Shown: one piece after another, positions 23,555-33,903 of the stretch | Numbering within the stretch: position 1 is the first letter of the stretch | Layout: each line of letters starts with the position of its first letter | DNA from: Siderastrea radians | Taxonomy: Eukaryota > Cnidaria > Anthozoa > Scleractinia > Rhizangiidae | Assembly: GCA_964017195.1 (NCBI GenBank) | Contig: OZ024898.1 | Span: forward strand, 16,856,475-16,920,474 | Reading direction: 5' to 3' | Length of the DNA stretch: 64,000 nt | Position numbers and translations under genes: made by a program | The notes under the pieces: generated by a model | Told to the model about the DNA's origin: nothing | Seen by the model: the letters and a program-made list of their open reading frames with translations, nothing else | Databases searched by the model: none

Positions 23555-24470
23555 TAGAGTTGGCATACGAATGTATTTGAGAAATGCATTGGAATTCCAT
23601 CTACCAAATGCTCTTATCTGAGAGTCAGACATTCCTTTTGCTGCAGCCCATGAGGCTGCAGCTATGCGAAAACTGTGTGTTTTGTATCTATCTTCATCAA
23701 GGTTACAATATTGTAAAACTTAGTAAAAGAGACCTAGTGAAATAAGACCTAGAAATAGGTGAACCATCAGCCCAGCAAAAAAGTGGCCCTGGAGCATTTC
23801 CCCTCATTGAAACGTAGTCTAACATCTGAGACACTGGACAAATGGGCTGATCTCTATAAACGAGCAACTCTACTGGTTGCGTTGGATCACCGTGTTTATA
23901 ATGTTTTAAGACTAATTTAGCCGCCACAATACTATTGAGGTCATCTCTTAGAAAAAACAACTGGTCGATCATGATTACGTTTTTTGTATGTTGACCAGGG
24001 CCCACAGTAATTTCTCCTACCCTTAATGCTGCAAAAAATGCGATGGAGTACATTGCCTGTAACAGTTTTCGCTGGTAACACACAGAAGACAAGTGATTAC
24101 ATGCTGTTATAATGCGTTCCAATATTGGCAATGTAATTGGGAGTCTAGTGTCTTGTGAAGGATATAGCTTGCTATATCCACCCAGAGCTAGTTTCACCAT
24201 TTCATTTTTTGTGGGGTCTGGCCAACCTGCTAACCGATGAGGATAACTCACAGCTGAAACATATGTCATCACCGTAGACCCTGCATATTTTTTCTCTGCC
24301 AAATAAGCTAGAAAAAGTGCTAATATGTCACTTGACAGAGGAAAAATAGGAGTTGTTGCTGGTAATCTCTCTCTTTTAAACTGAAGTAAAATTTCCCAAG
24401 GCCATCCATACGGATGCAAAGAAGCCGTATTGAGGCTAGCTTCAAGCAAGCGTCTTAGGGTATCTCCCAA
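23555..24470 (-). pseudogene. Tyrosine recombinase (YR) of element 1
   Basis: The C-terminal catalytic domain is recognisable: box I arginine in FFAALRVGEITVG, then after a frameshift near 23,700 the HxxR box in KTHSFRIAAASWAAA and the box II histidine/tryptophan and tyrosine region IRAFGRWNSNAFLKYIRM. Upstream, YAGSTVMTYVSAVSYPHRL matches the N-terminal core-binding domain. The enzyme would join element circles to the target by a DNA-tyrosine intermediate. All visible catalytic residues are present, but the frameshift separates HxxR and the Tyr from the rest. Confidence 0.8.
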
Positions 24471-25080
24471 ATCTCCGGCCTCAGATGTTCGGGTAGGGGG
24501 GTAGGGACCCGATCCATCCCTTGAGACAAGCTGTTGAATTTGTCGACCTGCAACCGAGACAAACTATCAGCTAGCCCGTTCTTAATGCCTGGTATGTGTT
24601 TTGCCCTGAATAGGATGTTATTCGGCAAACACATTAACACCATCTTTCTAATCAAGGATAGCAAGTATGTGTCCCTTGATGTCTGCTTATTAATAACATG
24701 AACAACACTCTCGTTGTCTGTCATAAATAAAACCCTCTTGTTCCTTAGAGTGTGACACCACATGCTTAAACCGACAACTATTGGAAAAAAACTCGAGAAA
24801 AGAAATATTACGGTTGGTCTTCCAGTCATTTGGCCATTCCCCATATGCCCAGTGGCGCCCAAAGACTATGCCATAACCTTGAGATTTTGCCGCATCAGTA
24901 TAAAATCGTAGCTGACATGAAGTTGCCCAAGCTTCCTCTAAGAAAAATGATTTGCCATTAAAGGATTGGAAAAAGATTTCCCATATGTGCAAATCCTGTA
25001 TTTCTTTCGTAAGACAAATGTAATGATGGGGGTTCTTTCTCCCAATTGTCAAGTTGATCATTCAACGCAGAAAAACTCTA
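24455..25080 (-). pseudogene. RNase H domain of YR element 1
   Basis: Key blocks are LRFYTDAAKSQGYGIVFG (first Asp), then after a frame change LRNKRVLFMTDNESVVHVIN (DNES, second Asp) and FRAKHIPGIKNGLADSLSRL, the usual C-terminal RNase H 'HIPG-N--AD-LSR' box found in DIRS/Ngaro and Ty3-like elements. The domain lies between RT and YR. Two frames are needed to read it. Confidence 0.8.
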
Positions 25081-25990
25081 CTGGGAACAATAACCGAACA
25101 GGCAAAATTCAATGAACCAATCAGGGATTGCAGATCCCGAAGGTGATCTTATTGCGACCCCGAGCGTTCTTAATACCTTCAATGCATTTGTCTACCTTTT
25201 CTTGAGGAAGCCTGGCTTCATACTGAAGGCAATCCAATTCAGTGCCTGCAAATGTGAGTACTGGAGAAGGTCCCTCTGTTTTTTTCCAGAGCCATGGGAA
25301 CTCCTATGTCTTCACAAAAATGCAAAAACCTTTGAAGATTAGCCTGGCAATCTGATGTGGACTCTCATAAGGAAATCATCTAAAATGTGCAAAATGTGTG
25401 GAATACCGAGCTTCTTGCGAGCTATCCACTCCATTGCTGTGCTTAAACTTTCAAAAGTTTTAGATGAGCTAGAACAACCTCATGGGAAGACAACGATCAT
25501 AATACCATTGCTCCCTCCATTGTAAACCCAATAAGGGGTAGTCAGAAGGGTGTACTGGTATTATTCTAAACGCACTCCTCACATCAGTCTTGGCTAACAC
25601 ACAGCCCCGTCCTAAGAATTTTATGAAGTTGATGGCATCATCTACTGTCGCATATTTAACCGTTGAAAATTCTGATGGTATGAATGTATTGATTGAATCT
25701 CCATAAGAAAAGGATAAATGATGGATCATTCGAAATTCTCCAGGGGCTTTCTTTGGTATTACCCCCCAGAGGTGATACCCGTAAGTTACTGAAAGGTGGA
25801 TAACTAAAGGGCCTTAGTATACGGCCACATTGCCTTTCCTTAATCAACGTGCTGTCCACCACTTCTGGGCGTTGCATTGCAGGAGGGGCCCTGAAAGTGT
25901 AATCTAAATCCAAAAGTGAAACCGTCAATCAAATTTTTTCGAAATTGGTCCTCAAAACCGGTAAGATAAAAGGCTAGCCTGTTAACCTTG
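25080..25990 (-). pseudogene. Reverse transcriptase of YR element 1
   Basis: Blocks in order are FRVSPLGGNTKESPW near the N-terminus, CVLAKTDVRSAFRIIPVHPS (first catalytic Asp), YYDRCLPM, then in other frames SSKTFESLSTAMEWIARKKL and ILHILDDFLM (catalytic DD) and LTFAGTELD. The LDD box and the 'TDV-SAFR-IPV' motif are typical of DIRS/Ngaro RT. At least two frameshifts and stops interrupt it. Confidence 0.8.
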
Positions 25991-27092
25991 ACTGGTGTGG
26001 GTAGCCGAGTGGGTTGAGCTGTTGCTGGCTGACAACCCTGGTTTTGAAATTGGCCGCTGTCCCGCTCGTTTCTGGTTTTGCTGGCAGTGGGAAAGGGGGT
26101 GATTAAGGCCGCATTTAGAGCACTGGTGTTTGAATTCACACCCTGTGCAGTTGTCCCCCTGAGGAAAGTCCAGCAAAACCCCCTTGGAAAAAACGATCCA
26201 CTTGGTTTTGTTGTTGACTTGGCAGGGAGAGGCTGTTTGACTTTGGGGACACTGGCCCTCAGCCACAGCTCACTATGGATTTGGTCCCATGGAATGAGTT
26301 CACTTTGGCGTAACATGCGAAAACTTTCATCGTAAAATTTCCAATTCGCACCCCGCTGAACAAGGTCTCTTACTATAGCACTATATTTCATAAGTTGGGC
26401 TGTTTCTGAAGGGAAACGCTCGCAATACACCGCTACAAATGCCTGGAAAGCAGCCGTCCGTTGATCAATAGTGTGAACTGGCTGTTTTTTAACACTTGCT
26501 ACCAAGGAAAGGGTAGGTTGTCCCCCTCCCTGTCCATTTTGTACCTTGAAAGTGTAGTGATCCTCGCTGTTAGAGCTATGGTGAAAGATAACAGCAAAAT
26601 CTACATACTCGTTACCCCAAATCTGCTTTTTAACTTTTTCTGACTCTGTGTCAAAGGTACAGCTACAGAAACGAACGAGTTCTTACTTATGGGAGTCTGC
26701 CTGGGTCCTTCAACCAGGTTGGACGTCACCTGCTGTATTGCTGATTCCACTGGCTTTTGGGTCCTCGAAACTCCATCTTGTGGATGGCTGTCCGTGTGAA
26801 TGGCCTGCGGTGCGTCCGGGACAAACTATTTCTGGCTGGCTCGGTGTTTGGGGGTTTGTCACACTGATTCCAGCATCCTGCAAACTCTTTTGCACGGCAG
26901 CTGCGATGTTTTTTCACAGGTTTTCCAACGCCCTACTTGTGCTGGGGGTTGATTCATACCAATTGTACCTTGTTGAACCTCTCCAGCAGCTGGGTGAACA
27001 GTTAAATGGCTCGGGTAAGGATTATGTTCCGCCACACGTCTCCTGGTGGCCGCTCTGGTTGCATAGCTAGTAGCTCTCCTTTTTGGTGGCAT
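25930..27092 (-). pseudogene. Gag-like ORF of YR element 1
   Basis: Starts MPPKRRATSYATRAATRRRV, the same MPP(K/R)R start as in element 2. The middle reads TAAFQAFVAVYCERFPSETA and LVQRGANWKFYDESFRMLRQ. A Cys/His knuckle, NCTGCEFKHQCSKCGLNHPL, follows, then a proline-rich linker. The block order 'YxxxYxERFPxxAxxLMKY', 'DLxxRGxNWxFYDExFRxLR' and a C-rich knuckle is that of DIRS/Ngaro gag-like proteins. Two or more frameshifts split it (near 26,950 and 26,150). It would package element RNA. Confidence 0.75.
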
Positions 27093-27399
27093 ACTGTTAA
27101 CAGATGTTAAAAAATTTTTATGTAGTACCATCATGTTCCACTATCTAGCCACTCCAAAGCCTGTTCAGACCCTGGTGATATTACCATGTATGTCTACATT
27201 AGACTTTCCCAAGTCTCCCTAAGGTTTTCATTCTCCCAGCAGCACTGTAATTGCATAATTAAATGGCTCGAGGCAAGCAGCCCCTGCCGAAAAGTTATCA
27301 CGCCAGAAACCGCACACTTGTACCTGCATAAGGGGTGTCAGGTACGCCTATTTTATTGGGGACATAGTGCCCGCTTAAATTCTCCCCGTACTATTGATA

Positions 27400-27690
27400 T
27401 TGAGGAACATAGACAATAATATTCTGAGACACCGTCTCATGGTACACAATACCACGGGAGATAAAGGGGTAACACCATACCCTGACATAAACAATAACAT
27501 TCTGAGACGCAGTCCTGCGGTACACAGTACCACGGGAGATAAAGGGTAATGCAGTACCCTGGCATAAACAATAACATTCTGAGACACAGTCTCACGGTAC
27601 ACAGTACCACGGGAGATAAAGGGTACACTTTACCCTAAATAACTATAATATTAACAATACAAGACATAATCTTGTGGTACACATGCACAG
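27400..27690. repeat. ~78-bp tandem repeat between the SGNH ORF and gag of element 1
   Basis: ATTCTGAGAC starts units at 27,421, 27,499 and 27,576 (periods 78 and 77 bp), with a diverged fourth unit to about 27,690. Each unit contains GTACCACGGGAGATAAAGGG. The array occupies the same position relative to the coding regions as the unrelated 108-bp array of element 2. Confidence 0.85.
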
Positions 27691-27892
27691 TACGAAGGCC
27701 ATGGCCATAATAATTTCAAAAATATTAATCACATTTCATTTATAACAGAAGGTAAGAGTATCTTAAACATATACATTAAATCTAGCTTAGGTTGCCCCAA
27801 GTTAACGAGCATTGGATAACATAGCTGAGATCTGCTGTGAAATACGAGCCCTAATAACTTAGCTTTAGGTTCATGTCCATCTCTCTTTCAGT

Positions 27893-28486
27893 TCAGGGCG
27901 AATAAAATGGATCCTCGGTAACTTCTATACAGCACCTGATGGCCTTCGCATTCAAATGAATCCCATCCTGGGTAAAAATGTTTTGCGAAGGATTACATAA
28001 GCCACGGTCAATCCAGAACTTTGCCCCATGAATGCCTTTGACAGCTTCCTTTAGTAAACCATTTAATTGCCAAACCCTTTCGTTGTACTCCGTAAATGGC
28101 TGTTTTTTCCGGGGTAAAACTTGGCACAAAACTAAACATCGAAGCTTCAAATCCTTTAAAAGAATCTCAACCAGTGCGATGACCGACAAGGCGACCGTGT
28201 CAGGGTCAGATTGCTCGTCGTATAAATCATTTGAGCCAATGTCCAGAATTACAACATTGGGGGGGGGGGGAGTATCACGAATGTCTTGTAAGTCATACTT
28301 TATCAGTTTGTCCACTGTTCTCCCCCCAGTTCCGATCGTTTTGATGGTACACATACTTTCTAGACCGAATCTGTGTGTATAGCTACCATCTTCTTGGTTA
28401 CGTTCAACGAATTCGGTCATTCTTCGGACAAAGGAATGGCCCACTAACAAAGCACATGGCATGCGAGCCATCGAGTCACACCGCAC
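27893..28486 (-). CDS. SGNH-hydrolase-like protein carried by YR element 1
   Basis: The 197-residue open frame shows the SGNH blocks in order: block I ALLVGHSFVRRM (the serine in GHS, near residue 18), block III VVILDIGSNDLYDE (Gly and Asn) and block V DGIHLNAKAIR (Asp and His), with the expected spacing. SGNH enzymes hydrolyse esters of lipids or acetylated sugars; the substrate here cannot be told. No signal peptide or membrane segment is seen. The start at 28,486 precedes MARMPCALLVGH, so a Met six codons on is equally possible. It sits on the same strand just 5' of the tandem array and gag of the YR element, as in element 2, so it is an element gene and not a host gene. I recall hydrolase ORFs from some Ngaro elements. 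Confidence 0.75.
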   Translation of the reverse strand: MRCDSMARMPCALLVGHSFVRRMTEFVERNQEDGSYTHRFGLESMCTIKTIGTGGRTVDKLIKYDLQDIRDTPPPPNVVILDIGSNDLYDEQSDPDTVALSVIALVEILLKDLKLRCLVLCQVLPRKKQPFTEYNERVWQLNGLLKEAVKGIHGAKFWIDRGLCNPSQNIFTQDGIHLNAKAIRCCIEVTEDPFYSP

Positions 28487-28503
28487 GCTTTATTTTCATT
28501 CCG

Positions 28504-29352
28504 TCAGTTTATTCCGCCTGGTGATATTGTTTGACCTCTATGTATGAGGTAAGCTTCTCGTGCTTTCCGGCGGGATGCGCTGGGTGTAGGTTGTAATTCA
28601 AGTGCGATAAGACCCATGTCTGTCATAGAGTGGCCAGGTAGATTGAAGTGGGAAGGGACAGGTGCCGCGGCGTTAGCGTGAAGTGGATTACTTGTGGCTT
28701 GTCTGAGTTCCGAAAAACGTTCACGAAGCGTGCGTTTTGTTTCATCTATGTATTGTTTATTACACTTTTTACACTCAATCATATATGTTAAGTTAGTTGA
28801 ATTACAAGTAATATGGTGTCTTATTTGTCTTGTTTCACCCGTGTTAGTGAAAGTGCATGACGTTCTTCCATTCTCAATGAATGGGCAGGTGAGGCATCCA
28901 TGTTTTGAACCGCAGCAGAATGTGCCAGCAGGGAGCTTGGGTGTCTTGTTAGTGCTTGCTAGTTTAGCGCGAACGAGTAGGTCGCGACGGTTGGGTGAAT
29001 GGCGGAAGGCGACAACAGGAGCTTCTTTGAAGATGTTTTTTAAACGTTCTGTGGAGTGTAGACTAGGTTGTTTCCTGCGGAGTATATCTTGAATGTTGGG
29101 TAACGCTGGGTTATAGGTGATAGTGAAAGGGACTCGGTCAGATGTATCCTTTGAGGCTTGTTTTTGTTCCCTTAAAGCTTCCTTTCGAGGGATCTGTTTG
29201 GCTCTCGAGATTTGGTCTCGAATGAAACGCCATTTATATCCCCGTTTGGTTAAGTACGCTTGTAGTTCGGCCGAACAGTATTTAAAGAATTCGTCTGTGG
29301 AGCAAATACGGCGTAAACGGAGAGCTAGGCTGTAGGGGATGTGTGTGTGTGA
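28504..29352 (-). pseudogene. Penelope-like element, 3' part with GIY-YIG endonuclease
   Basis: Residues read IPYSLALRLRRICSTDEFFK, an RT-distal block of Penelope elements, through ALPNIQDILRRKQ and a CCGSKHGCLTCPF cysteine cluster, to the GIY-YIG core LTYMIECKKCNKQYIDETKR, with TLRERF and a final HRGQTISPGGIN. The usual Y-I-G is Y-I-D here. The RT palm is absent. The open frame extends upstream to a Met at 29,628, but its first 29 codons lie inside the neighbouring TTAA-flanked element, and codons 30-92 are not recognisable, so that Met is not the element's own start. The fragment lies head-on against the SGNH ORF with an 18-bp gap. Confidence 0.8.
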
Positions 29353-29872
29353 TATGGGTGTCTTGAGGAGTGTAGCAAATGCCACAGTTTGTGTCGATTT
29401 CGTCAAAAACGACACCTTTTTGGGGACATCGTTCGTTGAAAATTTGCCAAAAAGCTGCTCCCTGTTTGCTTTTTCGCTGACAAAGTTGTTTGCAACATCC
29501 ACCAGATTTATAGCATCAGTTTTAAAAAAGTACCCTTTAAAGTGCCACTGGGACCAGAATTTTGGTATTCCATATTTTTGCATTTTCGAAAATAGTCTGT
29601 GGTTGTTAGTCACCATGCCAAATTTCAACTCATTACGATGACTGGAAGTCGCTTTTTTCGGACGGTTTTTGTCGAGATTTTACGGCCGCCATTACTGGCC
29701 CTTGTTCCGGAAGCTGGCTTGCGAATTAGCGGAAGTGACGTTAGAGGCTCACCTCAAACCAAGTTAGGCTTCATTTCGATTACTTGCCGCGGAAAATGTA
29801 ACTGTTGTCGAGGGAAGATTTCGTACCAACTGTTTGCTGTACGGCCTTGAAATTTTCGTTGCTGCGGCAGTT

Positions 29873-30164
29873 ATGAAGGGTATTACTTGTGTTGTACAAT
29901 GCTACAACAATAAATCCAACCACCGAGCTGGTATTTCGCTTCATCAAAGCCTTGCAAGCGGACCCGCAATGGAAAAATGGATAATGTTCGTACTCACACA
30001 CAGTGCAAATTTCAACCCGAGAGGTATTTTTGTCGGCTGTTCTGATCACTTCACGGACGAGTGTTTCCAGCGGGCTGTTCACGTCGAAGGATCCCAGAGG
30101 TCGATTATTCCATTGTTCATTTCAATTATACGGAAAGAAAGATCCGGAAAAAACGAGACGAAAG
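29873..30164 (+). CDS. THAP zinc-finger exon
   Basis: From a Met at 29,873 the plus strand encodes MKGITCVVQCYNNKSNHRAG, a hydrophobic/Trp stretch (MEKWIMFVL), and GCSDHFTDECF, giving the C2CH pattern C-x3-C ... C-x2-H of THAP DNA-binding domains, then GSQRSIIP near the position of the family's AVPTIF box. The frame runs into AAAG/GTACCT, a plausible splice donor at 30,164/30,165. A neighbouring frame after residue 75 (YGKKDPEKTRRK) looks more like the usual Lys-rich end, so a small frameshift may lie near 30,115. It probably binds the terminal repeats of its own element; this is inference. Confidence 0.7.
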
Positions 30165-30169
30165 GTACC

Positions 30170-31600
30170 TAATCTTAACGCAGTTGAAGTGATAGTTCGT
30201 TTCTTTTTCAACGCTTCCACCATTTTGCAAAACTTATTTTCTTTTAACGTATTTTGAAATTTATTTTGCTTGTGGAAAACCCTTTCAGTTCTGCCGTCTG
30301 CTAGCGCGAAGATCTTCGGCGTAGTCATCATAAAATGCATCCTGGGCGAATGCAGGACCGCTGCGATTAAGCCAATAGTTTGTATTGCTTAGCTTTTTTT
30401 TTTAATTCCGCGTGTGTTAATTTCAAAGCAGTAATCGCTCAGAAGCATGGACAGTTATTTTATAGCATACCATCCTGAATGTCGAGAAACTTTTCTCCTT
30501 ATTCCCTGTCGCTGAAGAGTCGATTGACATTATTGTTCGAAATGTATAAAGGCTTCGATCATGTCGGTAGGTCGGCTCGTCTTGCGTGGAAATTTAAGTT
30601 AGGAAAAAATATCACACGCCACTATCTGTCTAAGGGTTTTACAATGTTCTTTCTTCTAACTGTCATAGCAATCTTAGTAAATGAACTACTAAGAAAAAAT
30701 GATTAAATGTCAAGTTATTATTTTTACGCAGTGAATAAAGCAAGTGAAAGCTTCGTTTCCTTGGCGGTCCGCATGTTGTTGTTGAGCAGCAGAAAATTTT
30801 CCTTGTGGCTTTGATTTGCACTACAAATATTTAGATTCCGGTCACATAAGGCCTCCAGTTCTTAAAAGAAGGTCTTGGTTTATTTCACTTTTTTCGGCTC
30901 AAGTTAAGAATTCTACAAAAACTGTTCAAAATATTTAGAAACGCCAAGCGCTTGCCTTTCAATGCATTAAGCGACAACTGTACTGTGATGGACACGATAA
31001 GCTTCATGTTTTGAGCTGACTGCCAGATGACTACAGCATTACGGCTCTTCAAGAAAGTTTCCCATACTATGCTAAGAATGGCCAAAACTCTCAATGCTTT
31101 ACAATATAGAATGAATATAAACAACGGCAAACAAAAAATATAGCTTCTTTTATTTCTCCAACGAAGCGAACAATAAAATCGATCGACCGATGCTTGAGAA
31201 TTCGCGAGCATCAAATTCTAGACTTTTTATAGGTGTTTTGTCTAAATTTCCACAGCTTAGAACATCAATTTTTCGAATATAGCTGGACAGCCATTTATCC
31301 GTTTGATAAGAGTTATCCGCTGTTTGAGCAACTTGTGCCTGAACTGTACTCACTGTATAAGCATTATTTCGCGCATGTTTGAACTCCCGCCAATAAGGCG
31401 AGAAAAACAACTTTGAACAGTTTGTTTACAAGCTTATAAGCTGAAATCTCCTGACATCAGTTCTTACATCGATCGTACGGTAAGAAAAATTCTTCATTTG
31501 CCGAATTAAATGAATCCTCTGATGCCTCGGAAGCTAAAGACTGTTCCGAATCGTAGAAATACTCTTCGGAGGTTTCGCAGTCGACGGTAGGCATCTTGAG
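30170..31600. other. Interior of the TTAA element; no transposase recognised
   Basis: I looked for DDE/DDD-type blocks on both strands and saw none. The minus-strand frames at 30,885-31,214 and 31,150-31,410 have no family signature. Confidence 0.4.
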
Positions 31601-31842
31601 TCAAAACACAAGGAAACGCGACTGAGGTGAGCCTCTGACGTCACAAGCTATTAAATTGCGCAATCACCCAGGAACACGTTTTCAGTAATGGCGGACACAT
31701 TTTACGCAACTTTGGAGTTAAAAAATATTAGGATGGACGGTTTCTTGTTCAGTTTTCTAGGTAAATATAGACACAACGCGATATTCTGCGACAGAATTTG
31801 GCAGAAATAAACCTACGAATTTTCGTCTCAGTGGCACTTTAA

Positions 31843-32237
31843 ATTACAAGGTTTGTTAAAATTGAAACATTTCGACAGCCAAGCTACGAATTTCGGACCT
31901 GTTTTACCTAACTCTCGTAAACGTTTACGTAACTTTTATCACTCGATTGGGAGATAAAAATAGTTTTGTTCCTTAGGCTTGTTTTAAAACAACATGATGA
32001 GCCTTAAGCTTGCAGCAAATACACAGCAGTCACTTAGCTATTAAAGGCATTAAGGTCCTTCACAGTAAAGCTATACTGCCAGGGTCAGGGTGATATGGGT
32101 GAAGAAAGACATTGGTAAGGAACCTGGGTGACTGAAATTTGCGGTGGGCTAGTAGATTTTTGAAGCCCACTTGCCCGGTGGCTAGTGACTCAACAGATGT
32201 CAAACCCTGTTAAGGGTTGTAAAATTAGAAAAGGAAC
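31843..32237. other. No gene recognised
   Basis: Short spacer between the TTAA element and the 3' end of YR element 2. No motif was found. Confidence 0.4.
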
Positions 32238-32447
32238 TTTATGCCCTTTTTCCCTTACCCCAAAAGAACACCCCCAGTGCTGCCTTACCTGAGCTCTGTT
32301 TACTGGGCTTCAATAAAACACATCAAATGATTGGACTAATATGGCTATGGGCCTTTACCCATAGCCGCTTTTATTTAAACATCAAATTTCCTTAACAGCC
32401 TTTTATAAGTAGTTTGTCCCAGTAAAGGTGTGGGCACTAAAATCGCA
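32238..32447 (-). repeat. Split direct repeat B2 of YR element 2
   Basis: ATGCCCTTTTTCCCTTACCC through GTGTGGGCACTAAAATCGC; a ~209-bp direct copy of B1 with about a dozen differences. It contains a GGGC-TTT-CCC inverted motif (TATGGGCCTTTACCCATAG). It marks the 3' end of the element. Confidence 0.88.
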
Positions 32448-32510
32448 AACGCTAAATTATACTTGAAAGGAAAAACGTGGATAGGACCTGGGGAGGAGGA
32501 GGGAGTATAA

Positions 32511-32679
32511 AAACACGTCTTGTACCGCAGATAAACATGGACACAATGACAAGCACATGGCTTGGTAGGTCACGTGATCTACGCGAAACCCTTATACGGG
32601 GTCTAATGCCAAATTAATCAATACGCAATCAGAGAAAAAGCGGCATAAAAATCCTATTTCCAGGGAAATATTTTATTTA
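32511..32679 (-). repeat. Split direct repeat A2 of YR element 2
   Basis: AAACACGTCTTGTACCGCAG to AGGGAAATATTTTATTTA, matching A1 at 40,651-40,860 except for an internal deletion of about 42 bp (after ATGC near 32,611) and scattered changes. It abuts B1 directly. Confidence 0.88.
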
Positions 32680-32885
32680 TGCCCTTTTTCCCTTACCCCA
32701 AAAGAACACCCCCCAGTGCTGCCTTGCCTGAGCTCTGTTCACTGGGCTTCCATAAAACACATCAAATGATTGGACTAATATGGCTATGGGCAAAGGCCCA
32801 TAGCCGCTTTTACTTAAACATCAAATTTCCTTAACAATCTTTCATAAGTAATTTGGCCCAGTAAAGGTGTGGGCACTAAAATCGC
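32677..32885 (-). repeat. Split direct repeat B1 of YR element 2
   Basis: Co-linear with B2 over about 209 bp and immediately adjoining A2, with a 3-bp ambiguity at the boundary. It separates the coding part and subterminal repeats from A2-B2. Confidence 0.88.
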
Positions 32886-33179
32886 CAAAAGCATATGGTA
32901 ACATATGCTGCCCCACCCCAGGCAAAAGCAGCACAACAAACAAGGCACCCTCAAGGCTGATAGCCAAGATAAAAATTTAACCGATAAGGCAACAGCCGCC
33001 CATGCAAACTGAAGCCACATGGTTGAAAAAGTAACAGAGAACTTAATGAGAATCTTATAGCAATGCCTCATTAATAATAATAATTTAATCCTAATGCCTT
33101 AAACTGGAAGCAGCAAAAATGAAACTAATCCTAAACATTGGTACTGATTGATCAAGTGGCCAACAAGGTGGGATACAGT

Positions 33180-33890
33180 CGCCCATGCAAACTGCACCCA
33201 CACTGGTGCCCCAAATAAAAATAGACAAACATTTTCAATTTGCACTTATGACTCAAGAGAAGCCTAGAGAAGCAGCCGCCCATGCTAACTGCACTCACCA
33301 AGACATCATTATTAAAGCTACGCTAATCGAAACCAATCCATACAATCTAAAGTGACACTGCAGGACAGTCACTCATGCTAACTTAACCTGGCATGCCACC
33401 TCTGACTGGAATTATACCCGATTAAATATGTACATGCACCCAGGCCAACAAATTACATGAGGGGCAACAAGTTGCGACAGCCGCCCCTGCTAACGTAAAC
33501 CCGCCCTGTTGCCCCCTACATGACTAAAAAAGAAATTAAATTACTATAAAACTTGCTCATGTTAACCCTACGTACGTGTACCCAGGCCAACAGTACATGA
33601 GGGGCAACAAGGTGGGATAGCCGCCCATGCTAACTTAACCCGCCCTGTTGCCCCCTACATGTCTGAAAAAGAAATTAAATTACTATACCACTTGCTCATA
33701 TTAAACCCCATATACATGCACCCAGGCCAACAAAGTACATGAGGGGCAACAAGGTAGGACAGCTGCCCATGCCAACTTAACCCGCCCTAATGCCCCCTAC
33801 ATGAAGTTAACTTATTCTACAACATGCTCATGGTAGCCTAGAGAAGCAGCCGCCCACGCTAACTGCAGGCAATAAGTACGTGACAAAATT
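33180..33890 (-). repeat. Hairpin-bearing subterminal repeats of YR element 2
   Basis: CCCAGGCCAAC begins units at 33,439, 33,580 and 33,721 (period 141 bp). In each unit ATGAGGGGCAACAAG and CTGTTGCCCCCTACAT (CTAATGCCCCCTACAT in the third unit) face each other across GCCGCCCATGCTAACTTAAC, so each can form a stem of about 20 bp. The GCCGCCCATGCTAACT core also recurs singly at about 33,276, 33,366 and 33,849. They lie between the recombinase and B1. Confidence 0.8.
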
Positions 33891-33903
33891 AAGTATTAGC
33901 CCT

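Larger units (their letters stand above)
23160..28486 (-). mobile_element. Ngaro-like tyrosine-recombinase retrotransposon, copy 1 (decayed)
   Basis: Minus-strand order is SGNH-hydrolase-like ORF, tandem array, gag-like ORF, reverse transcriptase, RNase H and tyrosine recombinase, followed by short subterminal repeats. The order matches the better preserved element at 32,238-40,860. No methyltransferase domain, typical of DIRS, was seen between RNase H and YR, which favours the Ngaro group. Terminal repeats are not visible. A Penelope fragment abuts the 5' side, so the 5' end may be truncated there. All coding parts carry frameshifts, except that the SGNH ORF is open. Confidence 0.75.
29541..31838. 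mobile_element. TTAA-flanked inverted-repeat DNA transposon with THAP exon (Kolobok-like)
   Basis: The left end AGTGCCACTGGGACCAGAAT at 29,541 and the right end, whose reverse complement is AGTGCCACTGAGACGAAAAT, ending at 31,838, are inverted repeats. Both ends abut TTAA (29,537-29,540 and 31,839-31,842), a 4-bp target duplication. Further inside, CCGCCATTACTG and AGAGGCTCACCTCA recur inverted at about 29,685/31,690 and 29,740/31,635, so the terminal repeats are long (about 230 bp) and imperfect. A THAP exon lies on the plus strand inside. TTAA duplications plus a THAP domain fit Kolobok elements; piggyBac also uses TTAA but has other ends and no THAP. No catalytic domain was seen, so it is probably an internally deleted copy. 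Confidence 0.8.

Noticed and set aside
23160..28486. Classification as DIRS proper
   Set aside because: DIRS elements have an adenine-methyltransferase-like domain and inverted terminal repeats; neither is seen, and the sister element here has split direct repeats.
28032..29641. Three long plus-strand frames opposite the Penelope and SGNH ORFs
   Set aside because: They are antisense shadows; the minus strand carries the recognisable catalytic blocks.
29541..31838. piggyBac, because of the TTAA duplication
   Set aside because: The ends do not start with CCC and a THAP domain is present, which fits Kolobok better; no transposase confirms either.
33180..33890. A CRISPR array, from the evenly spaced repeats
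   Set aside because: Units are 141 bp with repeat-like sequence throughout, there are no unique spacers, and the context is a eukaryotic retrotransposon.
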